Assembly: GCA_016295615.1 (NCBI GenBank)
Contig: JAEDKW010000003.1
Coordinates: forward strand, 1-33,448
Length of the DNA: 33,448 nucleotides
Direction of reading: 5' to 3'
From: Oscillospiraceae bacterium
GTDB taxonomy: Bacteria; Bacillota; Clostridia; Oscillospirales; Oscillospiraceae
This document shows positions 25,261 through 32,195 of the stretch, piece after piece. The stretch's first letter is position 1. Every line of letters starts with the position of its first letter. The translations under genes were made by a program, and so were the position numbers. The notes under the pieces are model-generated. The model worked only from the letters and a program-made list of their open reading frames with translations, was not told the DNA's origin and made no database searches.

Positions 25261-26110
25261 GATAGTAGACCGGATTCAAATACTCCTCCCCGTCATGAAC
25301 TTCAAAGTGGAGATGCGCGCCGGTGGCGTTTCCGCTCTGCCCGACACGCGCGATCGTCTCTCCCTGCTTCACCTGCGCTCCCGACGGGACCGTCACCGCG
25401 CTGCAGTGGGCATAGAGCGTGGAAAAGCCGTCCGCGTGGTTGACCGTCAGATACCTGCCGAGCTCCGTACTCTCTCCCACGACGCCCACCGTACCGTCTG
25501 CAAAGCAGCAGATGTCCGTTCCCTCGTCGGCGGCAATGTCAATGCCGTAGTGAAAGTCCTCCTCTCCGGTGAGCGGATGCTCCCGCCAGCCGAAATCCGA
25601 GGTTTCCGTGCCGCTCAGCGGCGCGGTGTAGGAAAAGCCGAGAACACGCTGCTCCGCCACCGCGCAGGTCGGCAGCTCCCGCTGAGCCAGCAGCGCCGAG
25701 ACCTCCGCCCCGGAAATATTGGCGCCGATCAGCTCACCGGACACCTCCTGCACATCGCCTTCTCCGCCGAATACGGCAAGATAGGCTTCAGAAAGCGACT
25801 CCCTGATCCCGCGTTCCCCGGAAACGGCACGACCGACAGCGGAAAACGCCTCGGCAAAATCTGCGTCGCGCACCAGCCACTGTCCCAATGTACCGCGCAT
25901 GCCGCTCAGGTTTCCCGGCATCACGAGCTTGAGCGTAATGAGCGCAATGAATAGGATCCCGCAGATCACCATCTGATAGAATCCGCGGCGCGGCGGGCTT
26001 GTCTGCTCCCGTTTTCCGTGTCGGGAATATGTCGCTGCGGTCTGTTTGACCGCAGCGCGGCGGCGGAACCGGCTTGCATAGCCGCGGCGCAGGCGTTTTC
26101 CCCGTTTCAT
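25250..26110 (-). CDS. spoIVFA: SpoIVFA-like membrane protein with M23 (LytM) domain
   Basis: 286 residues: Arg/Lys-rich cytoplasmic start (about 1-43), one membrane helix (44-64), an extracytoplasmic linker, and a LytM domain from about 165. The zinc-site residues are intact: H187 and D191 (FHYGID), H235 (YAHCS) and H266/H268 (HLHFE), so activity is possible. In Bacillus, SpoIVFA holds and inhibits SpoIVFB; the partner gene follows directly. ATG at 26110 has GAGGAGGG seven bases ahead; a 20-codon extension runs through a terminator. A sigma-E promoter could not be recognised. Confidence 0.82.
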   Translation of the reverse strand: MKRGKRLRRGYASRFRRRAAVKQTAATYSRHGKREQTSPPRRGFYQMVICGILFIALITLKLVMPGNLSGMRGTLGQWLVRDADFAEAFSAVGRAVSGERGIRESLSEAYLAVFGGEGDVQEVSGELIGANISGAEVSALLAQRELPTCAVAEQRVLGFSYTAPLSGTETSDFGWREHPLTGEEDFHYGIDIAADEGTDICCFADGTVGVVGESTELGRYLTVNHADGFSTLYAHCSAVTVPSGAQVKQGETIARVGQSGNATGAHLHFEVHDGEEYLNPVYYLVS

Positions 26111-26157
26111 CAAAATCCCTCCTCTTCCCGTTTGGAAAAGCCTATGTGCGCGCGGGC

Positions 26158-26185
26158 AAAAAAAGACCACCTCATCGAGGCGGTC
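26158..26185 (-). terminator. rho-independent terminator after the amidotransferase gene
   Basis: Minus strand stem GACCGCCTC / GAGGTGGTC with loop GAT (26185-26165), then a run of seven Us (26164-26158). It closes the xdhC-yqeC-yqeB-amidotransferase operon. Confidence 0.9.
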
Positions 26186-26195
26186 TGAGTTTCGC

Positions 26196-26837
26196 TCAGT
26201 ATTGTTGGAAAAAGTTTTGCAGCAGCCGCTCCCCGTCGCGGCACACAGCGTTTTGCAGCTCGGGATGGAACTGCATGCCGACGATGGGACGCTCCGTGTG
26301 CGCGATCATCTGCACAAAGCACTTTTCCGCCGAGGCGAGCAGCGCAAAGCCCTTCGGCACGGCGGAGACCGTATAGCGGTGGAACTGCATGCAGGTAAAG
26401 CGCTCCCCCAGCCCCTGCGTCAGCGGATGGATGCACTGTACCGTAATTTCCCGGCAGCCGAACTCGCCCGCCGGGTCATCCATCGGGACGATCTCGCTGC
26501 CGAAGGCGCGGGATATGAGATGGAAGCCGGCGCAGATGCCGAGCAGCGGCGCGGTGCTGGCGCGGATAAAGTCTGTCAAAGCGCGATATTCCTCATCGCC
26601 CACGCTCAGATCGCGCGGGCTGAAGCGCCCGGAGAGCACAACATAGTCCCATTCGCCCGCTGCGGCAAGCTCCGTGTGGTGGCGCGTCACGATCTCGAAG
26701 TCGCCCTGGCGGGAGATCGCCTCGCGCAGGTTCGGCAGATTGTATAGCTCCGGCGCAAGACCGTAACGCGCGCTGTCTGTAATCTTTCCCTGATCCTGCG
26801 GCGTCTTCTCATCGGAAACAAGCAAAAGCCTTTTCAT
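26196..26837 (-). CDS. class I glutamine amidotransferase-like protein
   Basis: 213-residue stand-alone GATase1 domain with nucleophile C102 (LLGICAGFH) and the His/Glu pair H191 and E193 (GMQFHPEL). Such proteins release ammonia from glutamine or hydrolyse gamma-glutamyl bonds; the substrate is not evident and no synthetase partner is encoded nearby. ATG at 26837 has GGAGG eight bases ahead; a six-codon extension lacks one. It is the last gene behind yqeB (33 bases), so it may serve the selenium/molybdenum cofactor system or purine use. Confidence 0.85.
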   Translation of the reverse strand: MKRLLLVSDEKTPQDQGKITDSARYGLAPELYNLPNLREAISRQGDFEIVTRHHTELAAAGEWDYVVLSGRFSPRDLSVGDEEYRALTDFIRASTAPLLGICAGFHLISRAFGSEIVPMDDPAGEFGCREITVQCIHPLTQGLGERFTCMQFHRYTVSAVPKGFALLASAEKCFVQMIAHTERPIVGMQFHPELQNAVCRDGERLLQNFFQQY

Positions 26838-26870
26838 ACCGCTTTCCTCCGTCATGCTTCAGTATCCGTC

Positions 26871-27668
26871 TCATTGTTCGCGCAAAACGCCGCTGAGGTG
26901 CAGCACCGCTTCCAATACGCCGCCGCCGATGGCACTGGCTTTGTCGGAAACGGTGTCGCAGTACGACACCTCTGCGCGCGGGTCGACATCACCGCATTTG
27001 AGTCCCTTCTGTACCGCCGCTCCGTCGGCGATCAGACCGCGCAGAACGCCGGCGACGGTCGCTTTCATCGGCTCGCCCGCGACATAGCCGACCGTATCGC
27101 CCGCCTTGACAAGGTCGCGGATCTTTCGCGTGCTTACAAACGTGCCGTCCGCCGGCGCGCGCAGCACACGCTCACCGGCAAAACCGCCGATGAGACCCGG
27201 GATATTCGTATTCGGCAGCGCACTGCCGCGGTAGATGGCGCGTCCGAGCGTGTGCCCGCGCATCGTCTCAATGACCGCGTGGCAGTCCTCCCCCGCGATA
27301 AAGCCGGGACCGACGCCGATGACGACCGGAGCGTCGGTGATCTTTGTGCCGAGGTTTTTCTTGGCAAGGATCGCATCCACCAGCACATCGGGCTTTAGCT
27401 CCTCACGGCAGCGGCACTCGGGATCGGCAAGGACGGGGATCGTCCCCTGCGCAAGAAATTCGCGCGCCTGCTGCACGTTTTCGGCACATTTCGCCGTCAC
27501 GTCCTCTACGGTCATCGTGCCGCGAAGGATCGCGTCCGAAAAAGCCACCGTGCGCCGAATCGACATCGGCCGCTCAAGATCGGTCATCACGATTCCGATC
27601 CCGCTGCGGTAAAGGCGAAGCGCGATCCCGCTGGCAAGATCTCCTGCTCCGCGGATCAGTGCAAGCAT
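26871..27668 (-). CDS. yqeB: YqeB, selenium-dependent molybdenum hydroxylase maturation protein
   Basis: 265 residues of the EF2563/YqeB family: a Rossmann-like start (IRGAGDLASGIALRLYRSG), a middle segment with GPGFIAGEDCHAVIET, and a biotinyl/lipoyl-like C-terminal region (VKAGDTVGYVAGEPMKATVAG). The family always accompanies selenium-dependent Mo hydroxylases such as xanthine dehydrogenase; its exact reaction is not established. The start overlaps the end of yqeC by 13 bases and a TGGGGGT motif precedes it, so the two are coupled. Confidence 0.92.
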   Translation of the reverse strand: MLALIRGAGDLASGIALRLYRSGIGIVMTDLERPMSIRRTVAFSDAILRGTMTVEDVTAKCAENVQQAREFLAQGTIPVLADPECRCREELKPDVLVDAILAKKNLGTKITDAPVVIGVGPGFIAGEDCHAVIETMRGHTLGRAIYRGSALPNTNIPGLIGGFAGERVLRAPADGTFVSTRKIRDLVKAGDTVGYVAGEPMKATVAGVLRGLIADGAAVQKGLKCGDVDPRAEVSYCDTVSDKASAIGGGVLEAVLHLSGVLREQ

Positions 27669-28327
27669 GTGTATACCCCCATGTGTAGGCTGCCGGCAAC
27701 CACCGGGCAGGCAAAAAGTTCTCCAAGCCGCTGCGCTGCCTCGTATGAAGCGGCGTTTTCGACCTTGTTGATATAGATGCGGTCGCCGTAGCCCTCTGCA
27801 AGGATCACGCCCGCGGCGATCTCGGGTGTGACGACTGTGTTCTCCTCCGCGCCGGCAAGTCCGGCGTAGAGCGCCGGACGGTGGCAGGTCTCGGCAATCG
27901 TTTTGCCGATGCCGTCGATCCCGACGACCAGAACGGTCCGCTGCGCACTTTTTGGAATGACCGGCTCGTGCGGGGCGTGTGCCTTGAGCGGCAGACGCTT
28001 CGCGCCGTCCGCCTCGACAATCACGAAATCCGCAAGCCGCGCAAGCTCCTCAAAGGAAAGCTGCGGCGCGCAGAGCTTGTCCCCGTCCGCCCTGCCCGCA
28101 GTGCAAAGCACATCCTGCTCTCCGAGCGCCGCGGCGATCTCCTCCGCCGTGGCGTCAAAAAGCGTCAAATACTGCTCGGGCTGCCTGATTTTGGTCGAGG
28201 TGCAGATAATGACTTTTCCGCGGCCTTTGAGCTCCTCCGCGAGCGTATACATCAGCGTCGTCTTTCCGCCGCCGCCGATCAGCGCGGTGACGCCGCGCCC
28301 GATTTGCAATAAAGATGAGATCTGCAT
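27656..28327 (-). CDS. yqeC: YqeC, selenium cofactor biosynthesis protein
   Basis: 223 residues with an N-terminal P-loop GGGGKTT (18-24), CTSTKI, and VIVEADGAKRLPLKAH typical of the YqeC family, which is linked to the labile selenium cofactor of molybdenum hydroxylases. GGAG is six bases before the ATG. It follows the xdhC-like gene by 23 bases. No selD or Mo-hydroxylase structural gene is in this window. Confidence 0.92.
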   Translation of the reverse strand: MQISSLLQIGRGVTALIGGGGKTTLMYTLAEELKGRGKVIICTSTKIRQPEQYLTLFDATAEEIAAALGEQDVLCTAGRADGDKLCAPQLSFEELARLADFVIVEADGAKRLPLKAHAPHEPVIPKSAQRTVLVVGIDGIGKTIAETCHRPALYAGLAGAEENTVVTPEIAAGVILAEGYGDRIYINKVENAASYEAAQRLGELFACPVVAGSLHMGVYTCLH

Positions 28328-28350
28328 GATCTTCTCCGAAAAAGCCTGTT

Positions 28351-29331
28351 TTACTGTTTTGCGCGGTGCTCGATCATTTCCGCGGCAATACTGATCGCGA
28401 TCTCCTCCGGCGTTTCCGCCAGGATCGGAAGCCCGATCGGCGAATGGACGCGCGCGAAATCCGTGTCGGTATAGCCCTGTGCAAGCAGAAGCTCGCGCGT
28501 TTTGGCGACCTTGTGCTTCGAGCCGATGCAGCCGATATAGGTCGCTTCGCTCCGGAGAACCTGGGACAAAATCTCAAAATCCGCGTGATGCCCGGGCGTC
28601 ATGATCACAACATAATCGTTCTTCGTGATCGTTACTTTATCGTAAATACCGGCAAAATCTCCGAAGATGACTTCGCTCGCCTGCGGATAGTTTTCCGGCT
28701 TCGCCAGCGCCTCACGGTTGTCAAACATGACGACAGGAAATCCGATCGTCGAGAGCACCGGTACGAGCGCCTTGCCGACGTGTCCGCCGCCGAAGATATA
28801 TACCTTCCCCGCGCGGAACACCGGCTCAACGTAAACGCCGTTCTTCCAAACCGCTTTTGATGTAAAGTAATCTCGCCTGTCAGACGGGATATTTTCAGCC
28901 GTCAGGACCTCAAAGCTCTCTGCGCGCGCGCCATCGAGCTTAAGAGACAGCCATGCGTTTTCATTTCCGTCCAGCAGCTCGCGCCAACGGCGCAGCACAG
29001 CGATCTCCGCTGACGACTGCGGTGTAAAGAGCTGAAAGTAGACCGTCACCTTACCGCCGCAGATCATGCCGATGCTCTCCACCTCGTCGGGACGAAGATC
29101 GTAAGATCTGAGCAGCGGCTCGTTGGTCTGCAAGCACTCCAGGGCGCGCTGCGCAGACAAATACTCCACTGCGCCGCCGCCGATCGTGCCCATGGTATGA
29201 CCGTCCGCAAAGACAGCCATCTTTGCGCCCGCACCGCGCGGCGAAGAACCGGAAGAGGCGAAAATACTGCAAAGCGCGACACTCTCCCCCTGTGCGAGGG
29301 AAGCGAGCATGGTATCGAGGATCTGTTTCAT
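28351..29331 (-). CDS. XdhC/CoxI family protein
   Basis: 326 residues. N-terminal XdhC_CoxI domain with SSGSSPRGAGAKM (27-37) and GTIGGGAVE (48-56); C-terminal Rossmann domain with FGGGHVGKAL (about 178-188) and MTPGHHADFEIL. In the family, XdhC binds and sulfurates molybdenum cofactor and inserts it into xanthine dehydrogenase. The open frame continues 39 codons upstream through the conserved leader, but AAGG motifs sit about eight bases before the ATG at 29331, and the leader shows RNA rather than protein conservation. First gene of the operon with yqeC, yqeB and an amidotransferase. Confidence 0.92.
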   Translation of the reverse strand: MKQILDTMLASLAQGESVALCSIFASSGSSPRGAGAKMAVFADGHTMGTIGGGAVEYLSAQRALECLQTNEPLLRSYDLRPDEVESIGMICGGKVTVYFQLFTPQSSAEIAVLRRWRELLDGNENAWLSLKLDGARAESFEVLTAENIPSDRRDYFTSKAVWKNGVYVEPVFRAGKVYIFGGGHVGKALVPVLSTIGFPVVMFDNREALAKPENYPQASEVIFGDFAGIYDKVTITKNDYVVIMTPGHHADFEILSQVLRSEATYIGCIGSKHKVAKTRELLLAQGYTDTDFARVHSPIGLPILAETPEEIAISIAAEMIEHRAKQ

Positions 29332-29460
29332 CGTGATGACCTTTCCTTTCCGCTGCGCTGCCGGGCACAAAGTGACCAAAAAAGGGAAGGTCATCAGCGC
29401 CATGTTTTTCTCCAGCCGCGTAAGCGGCAAAAAACGGCATCGCAGCAAAGATCAAAGCTT
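29332..29460 (-). ncRNA. structured 5' leader, copy B of a repeated leader element
   Basis: Homologous to 17829-17965. Shared parts on the minus strand: ATGCCGTTTTT, the GCCGC-TTAC-GCGGC hairpin (29428-29415), GAAAAACATGG, and the helix between 29395-29381 (GATGACCTTCCCTTT) and 29350-29335 (GAAAGGAAAGGTCATC). The second arm holds the ribosome binding site of the xdhC-like gene, 12 bases ahead of its ATG counted from GAAAGGA, exactly as in copy A. A 5' stem (CAAAGAT / ATCTTTTG) may extend it toward 29475. The transcript should begin near 29500. Confidence 0.6.
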
Positions 29461-29506
29461 GCTTCAATCTTTTGTTATTCTCTTGATAGAATCACGGCTT
29501 ATTCGG

Positions 29507-29535
29507 ATTATAACAACATCATCCCGCAATTTCAA
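29507..29535 (-). promoter_or_regulatory. promoter of the xdhC-yqeCB operon
   Basis: Minus strand TTGAAA (29535-29530), 17-base spacer, perfect TATAAT (29512-29507). Predicted start near 29500 gives a leader of about 170 bases. One of the best promoters in the window. Confidence 0.7.
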
Positions 29536-29564
29536 TCAATTTTTATATTGAGCTAATTTTTTTC

Positions 29565-29593
29565 TTGCTATTTCTGTTTTTTTTTGCTATACT
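29565..29593 (+). promoter_or_regulatory. promoter of the metal-type ABC transporter operon
   Basis: TTGCTA (29565-29570), 17-base spacer, TATACT (29588-29593) with a TGC extension. The start would be near 29600, inside the inverted repeat at 29592-29621, so repression by a bound protein is likely. Confidence 0.65.
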
Positions 29594-29621
29594 ATCGTTA
29601 TCTTAAAAAAGATAACGATAG
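29592..29621. promoter_or_regulatory. operator-like perfect 11-bp inverted repeat
   Basis: CTATCGTTATC (29592-29602), eight-base A-rich centre, GATAACGATAG (29611-29621). It overlaps the end of the -10 box, the expected start point and reaches the ribosome binding site (GGGAGG). The half-sites resemble CGTTAT/ATAACG elements described for ModE, but also the GATAAT hexamers of Fur boxes; the regulator is not known. Confidence 0.65.
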
Positions 29622-29630
29622 GGAGGCTCT

Positions 29631-30638
29631 ATGAAACGATCCGGACACGGCTTACTTATCATATTGCTTGCCGTGCTTGCGGCGCTGATGCTTCTCTCGC
29701 TGTGTCTCGGGCGCTATGCGGTGCCGCTGCGCGAGGTGCTGCGCATCCTGTTGTCGCGCTTCACCTTTGTTGAGCAGACGTGGGAAGCGGGCATGTCCGC
29801 CGCCGTACTCAATATCCGCCCGCCGCGCATTCTTCTCGCCGCACTGGTCGGCGCATGCCTGAGCATTGCCGGCGTTTCCTATCAGGGCATTTTTCGCAAC
29901 GCGATGGCGGCGCCCGATTTCCTCGGCGCCTCCTCCGGCGCGGCGTTCGGCGCGGCGCTGGCGATCCTGCTCGGACTCTCCTCCGCCGGCATTGCGGTCT
30001 GCGCGTTTTGCTTCAGTCTTTTGACGGTCGCGCTCGTCTTCTTTGTCGCGCAAAGAGCGCCGGGCAAGCGCGCTGCGAATCTGATTCTCGCCGGCATTAT
30101 GGTCTCGTCGCTTTTCTCCGCCGGCACCTCATATATCAAGCTCGTCGCAGACCCCTCGAGCAAGCTGCCGGAGATCACCTATTGGCTGATGGGCTCCTTC
30201 AGCGGCAAAACATGGCACGACGTGCGCTTTGCGCTGCCGTTCATGCTGCTTGGCACCGTGCCGCTGTTTCTTTTGCGCTGGCGCATGAACCTTCTGACGA
30301 TGGGTGACGATGAAGCGCGCGCGATGGGCGTGGACGCGAACAGGCTCCGGCTTCTGGTCGTTGTGTGCGCAACGCTCGTGACCGCAGCAAGCGTCTCCGT
30401 GTCCGGCGTCATCGGCTGGGTCGGTCTTGTGATCCCCCACATGGCGCGCAGGCTCTCCGGCAACGACTATCGAAAGCTCCTGCCGACGACGCTGCTGCTC
30501 GGTGCGATCTTTTTGCTGGCGGTGGACAATCTCTGCCGCAACCTGCTTGCCGTGGAGATCCCGATCGGTATTCTGACCTCGTTCTTCGGCGCGCCGTTCT
30601 TCCTTGCACTGATGCTCAAAAAGGAGGCGTCGCTATGA
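29631..30638 (+). CDS. FecCD-family ABC transporter permease
   Basis: Membrane channel of a type II importer for metal chelates, corrinoids or, in the MolBC subgroup, molybdate/tungstate. 335 residues, about ten hydrophobic helices. Recognisable motifs: RPPRILLAALVGACLSIAGVSYQ near 64, DFLGASSGAAFGA near 96 and GWVGLVIPHMAR near 262. GGGAGG lies seven bases before the ATG. It overlaps the ATPase gene by four bases and is divergent from the xdhC-like operon. Confidence 0.93.
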   Translation: MKRSGHGLLIILLAVLAALMLLSLCLGRYAVPLREVLRILLSRFTFVEQTWEAGMSAAVLNIRPPRILLAALVGACLSIAGVSYQGIFRNAMAAPDFLGASSGAAFGAALAILLGLSSAGIAVCAFCFSLLTVALVFFVAQRAPGKRAANLILAGIMVSSLFSAGTSYIKLVADPSSKLPEITYWLMGSFSGKTWHDVRFALPFMLLGTVPLFLLRWRMNLLTMGDDEARAMGVDANRLRLLVVVCATLVTAASVSVSGVIGWVGLVIPHMARRLSGNDYRKLLPTTLLLGAIFLLAVDNLCRNLLAVEIPIGILTSFFGAPFFLALMLKKEASL

Positions 30639-31405
30639 GCCTTGACGTGACAAACTTCAGCTTTTCCTACGGCAAGTCTCCCCTTTTGCAGCATGTCAGC
30701 TTCTCTCTCGGCGAGGGACAGCTGATCGCGCTGCTTGGTCCGAACGGCGCAGGAAAAACGACGCTGTTCCGCTGTATTTTGGGATTGAACGAAGGCTATC
30801 AGGGCAGCATCACCGTGGAGGGCAGCGAAGTCCGCTCGCTCTCACCGCGCCAGCTCTCCCACCGCATCGCCTATATTCCGCAGATCCATTATCCCGCATT
30901 TCAGTACAGTGTTCTGGAAATGGTGCTCATGGGAACGACGCACCGGCTCTCCGCGGTTGCCTCGCCCGGAAAAAGCGAGGATAACGACGCCATGCAGGCG
31001 CTTTCTACGCTCGGTATCGAGCATCTGGCGCAGCGGGACTACGGCAGGCTTTCCGGCGGCGAGCAGCAGATGGTGCTTATCGCCCGCGCGCTCGTGCAGC
31101 AGACGAAGCTGCTGCTCATGGATGAGCCCACGGCGAGCCTTGACTACGGCAATCAGCTGCGCGTGCTCTCCGCCGTGCGCCGTCTGACCCGCAGCGGCTA
31201 CACGGTCCTGCTCTCCACACATAACCCGCAGCATGCGCTTTCCTATGCCGACCGTGTGCTTGCGCTTGCCGGAGGAACGCTCGCTGCCGACGGACCTGCG
31301 CGTGAGGTGCTCTCCCCCGCGCTGATCAAAACCCTCTATGGCGTGGACGCGGTGTTTTCGCCTGACGGACGCTATATTCTGCCGCAGGAGGTGCTCTCAT
31401 GCTGA
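30635..31405 (+). CDS. ABC transporter ATP-binding protein (FecE/BtuD type)
   Basis: Drives the permease above. 256 residues with Walker A GPNGAGKTT (35-43), Q-loop Gln83, signature LSGGEQQ (139-145), Walker B LLLMDEP (159-165) and H196. AAAGGAGG precedes the ATG, which overlaps the permease stop (ATGA). The open frame reads further upstream inside the permease gene, but only as a shadow. Confidence 0.95.
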   Translation: MSLDVTNFSFSYGKSPLLQHVSFSLGEGQLIALLGPNGAGKTTLFRCILGLNEGYQGSITVEGSEVRSLSPRQLSHRIAYIPQIHYPAFQYSVLEMVLMGTTHRLSAVASPGKSEDNDAMQALSTLGIEHLAQRDYGRLSGGEQQMVLIARALVQQTKLLLMDEPTASLDYGNQLRVLSAVRRLTRSGYTVLLSTHNPQHALSYADRVLALAGGTLAADGPAREVLSPALIKTLYGVDAVFSPDGRYILPQEVLSC

Positions 31406-32112
31406 TCTGGACGCCGGACACGGTCCGCTTTCAGAAGGATGCCGCCGAATACGGCAGCTATCATCAAACGCTCGCTGCGCACATTGCCGCGTATCTCCCG
31501 CCCGCTGCGCAGGTCTGCGACGCAGGCTGCGGACTCGGCTACCTCTCCCGCGCACTTGCGCTCCACTGCGCCCGCGTCACCGCCATCGACCGTGAGCCGT
31601 TGGCGCTCGCTGTGCTGCGCGTGCAGACGCCGCCGAATGTCGAGGTCTGCGAGGACGACATATTTGCCCTGCCCGATACGCAGCATTATGACGCGATGGT
31701 CTTCTGCTTCTTCGGCAGCATGGAGGAAACCTTGCTGCTCGCCGGGAAGCACTGCCGCGGGAAGGTCATTGTGATTAAGCGCGGCTGGTCGCATCACCGG
31801 TTTTCCTTCCGCGAGGAACCGCTGCAAAAGTATACGAGCGATGAAACGGAGCAATTTCTGCGCAAGCGCGGCATTCCGTTCACGCGTGAGGATCTGACGC
31901 TCGACATGGGGCAGCCGTTCCGCTCGGAACATGACGCCGTGCGCTTCTTTGAAGTGTACGGGCGCAGAAACGGGCAGCCCGCTATCTTTTTTGAGAATAT
32001 CGAAGGCAGACTGCAAAAAACAGGAAGTCCCGCCTTTCCCTATTATCTGCCGCAGGAAAAGCCGCTTGGCATTTTTGTGTTCGACGCAGCGGACATACCG
32101 CGACCGAACTGA
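31399..32112 (+). CDS. class I SAM-dependent methyltransferase
   Basis: 237 residues with SAM-binding motif I VCDAGCGLGYLS (39-50), acidic D64 (TAIDRE) ending strand 2, and motif DIFALPD. Substrate unknown. It overlaps the ATPase by seven bases (ATGCTGA) and so is translated together with the transporter; a terminator follows it. The position suggests it modifies or releases the imported ligand, or makes a metallophore, but nothing in the sequence shows which. Confidence 0.85.
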   Translation: MLIWTPDTVRFQKDAAEYGSYHQTLAAHIAAYLPPAAQVCDAGCGLGYLSRALALHCARVTAIDREPLALAVLRVQTPPNVEVCEDDIFALPDTQHYDAMVFCFFGSMEETLLLAGKHCRGKVIVIKRGWSHHRFSFREEPLQKYTSDETEQFLRKRGIPFTREDLTLDMGQPFRSEHDAVRFFEVYGRRNGQPAIFFENIEGRLQKTGSPAFPYYLPQEKPLGIFVFDAADIPRPN

Positions 32113-32119
32113 CTGTGTC

Positions 32120-32161
32120 AAAAAAGCAGGGCTGTTCCTTTTCGGTCAGCCCTGCTTTTTT
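32120..32161 (+). terminator. rho-independent terminator between methyltransferase and binding protein
   Basis: Stem GCAGGGCTG (32126-32134) / CAGCCCTGC (32147-32155), 12-base loop, A-run before and TTTTTT after. It works in both directions. Placed inside a functional operon, it should lower or gate transcription of the binding-protein gene, unless that gene has its own promoter in the 34 bases that remain; none was clear. Confidence 0.85.
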
Positions 32162-32195
32162 ATATTACATGATATCGATTATAAGGAGGAAACAC

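Noticed and set aside
26111..26157. Sigma-E promoter for the spoIVFA-like gene
   Set aside because: No pair of -35/-10 elements of that class could be made out by eye with right spacing.
29332..29448. 39-residue N-terminal extension of the XdhC-like protein
   Set aside because: It reads through the conserved leader; the matching frame in copy A has stops, so conservation is at RNA level.
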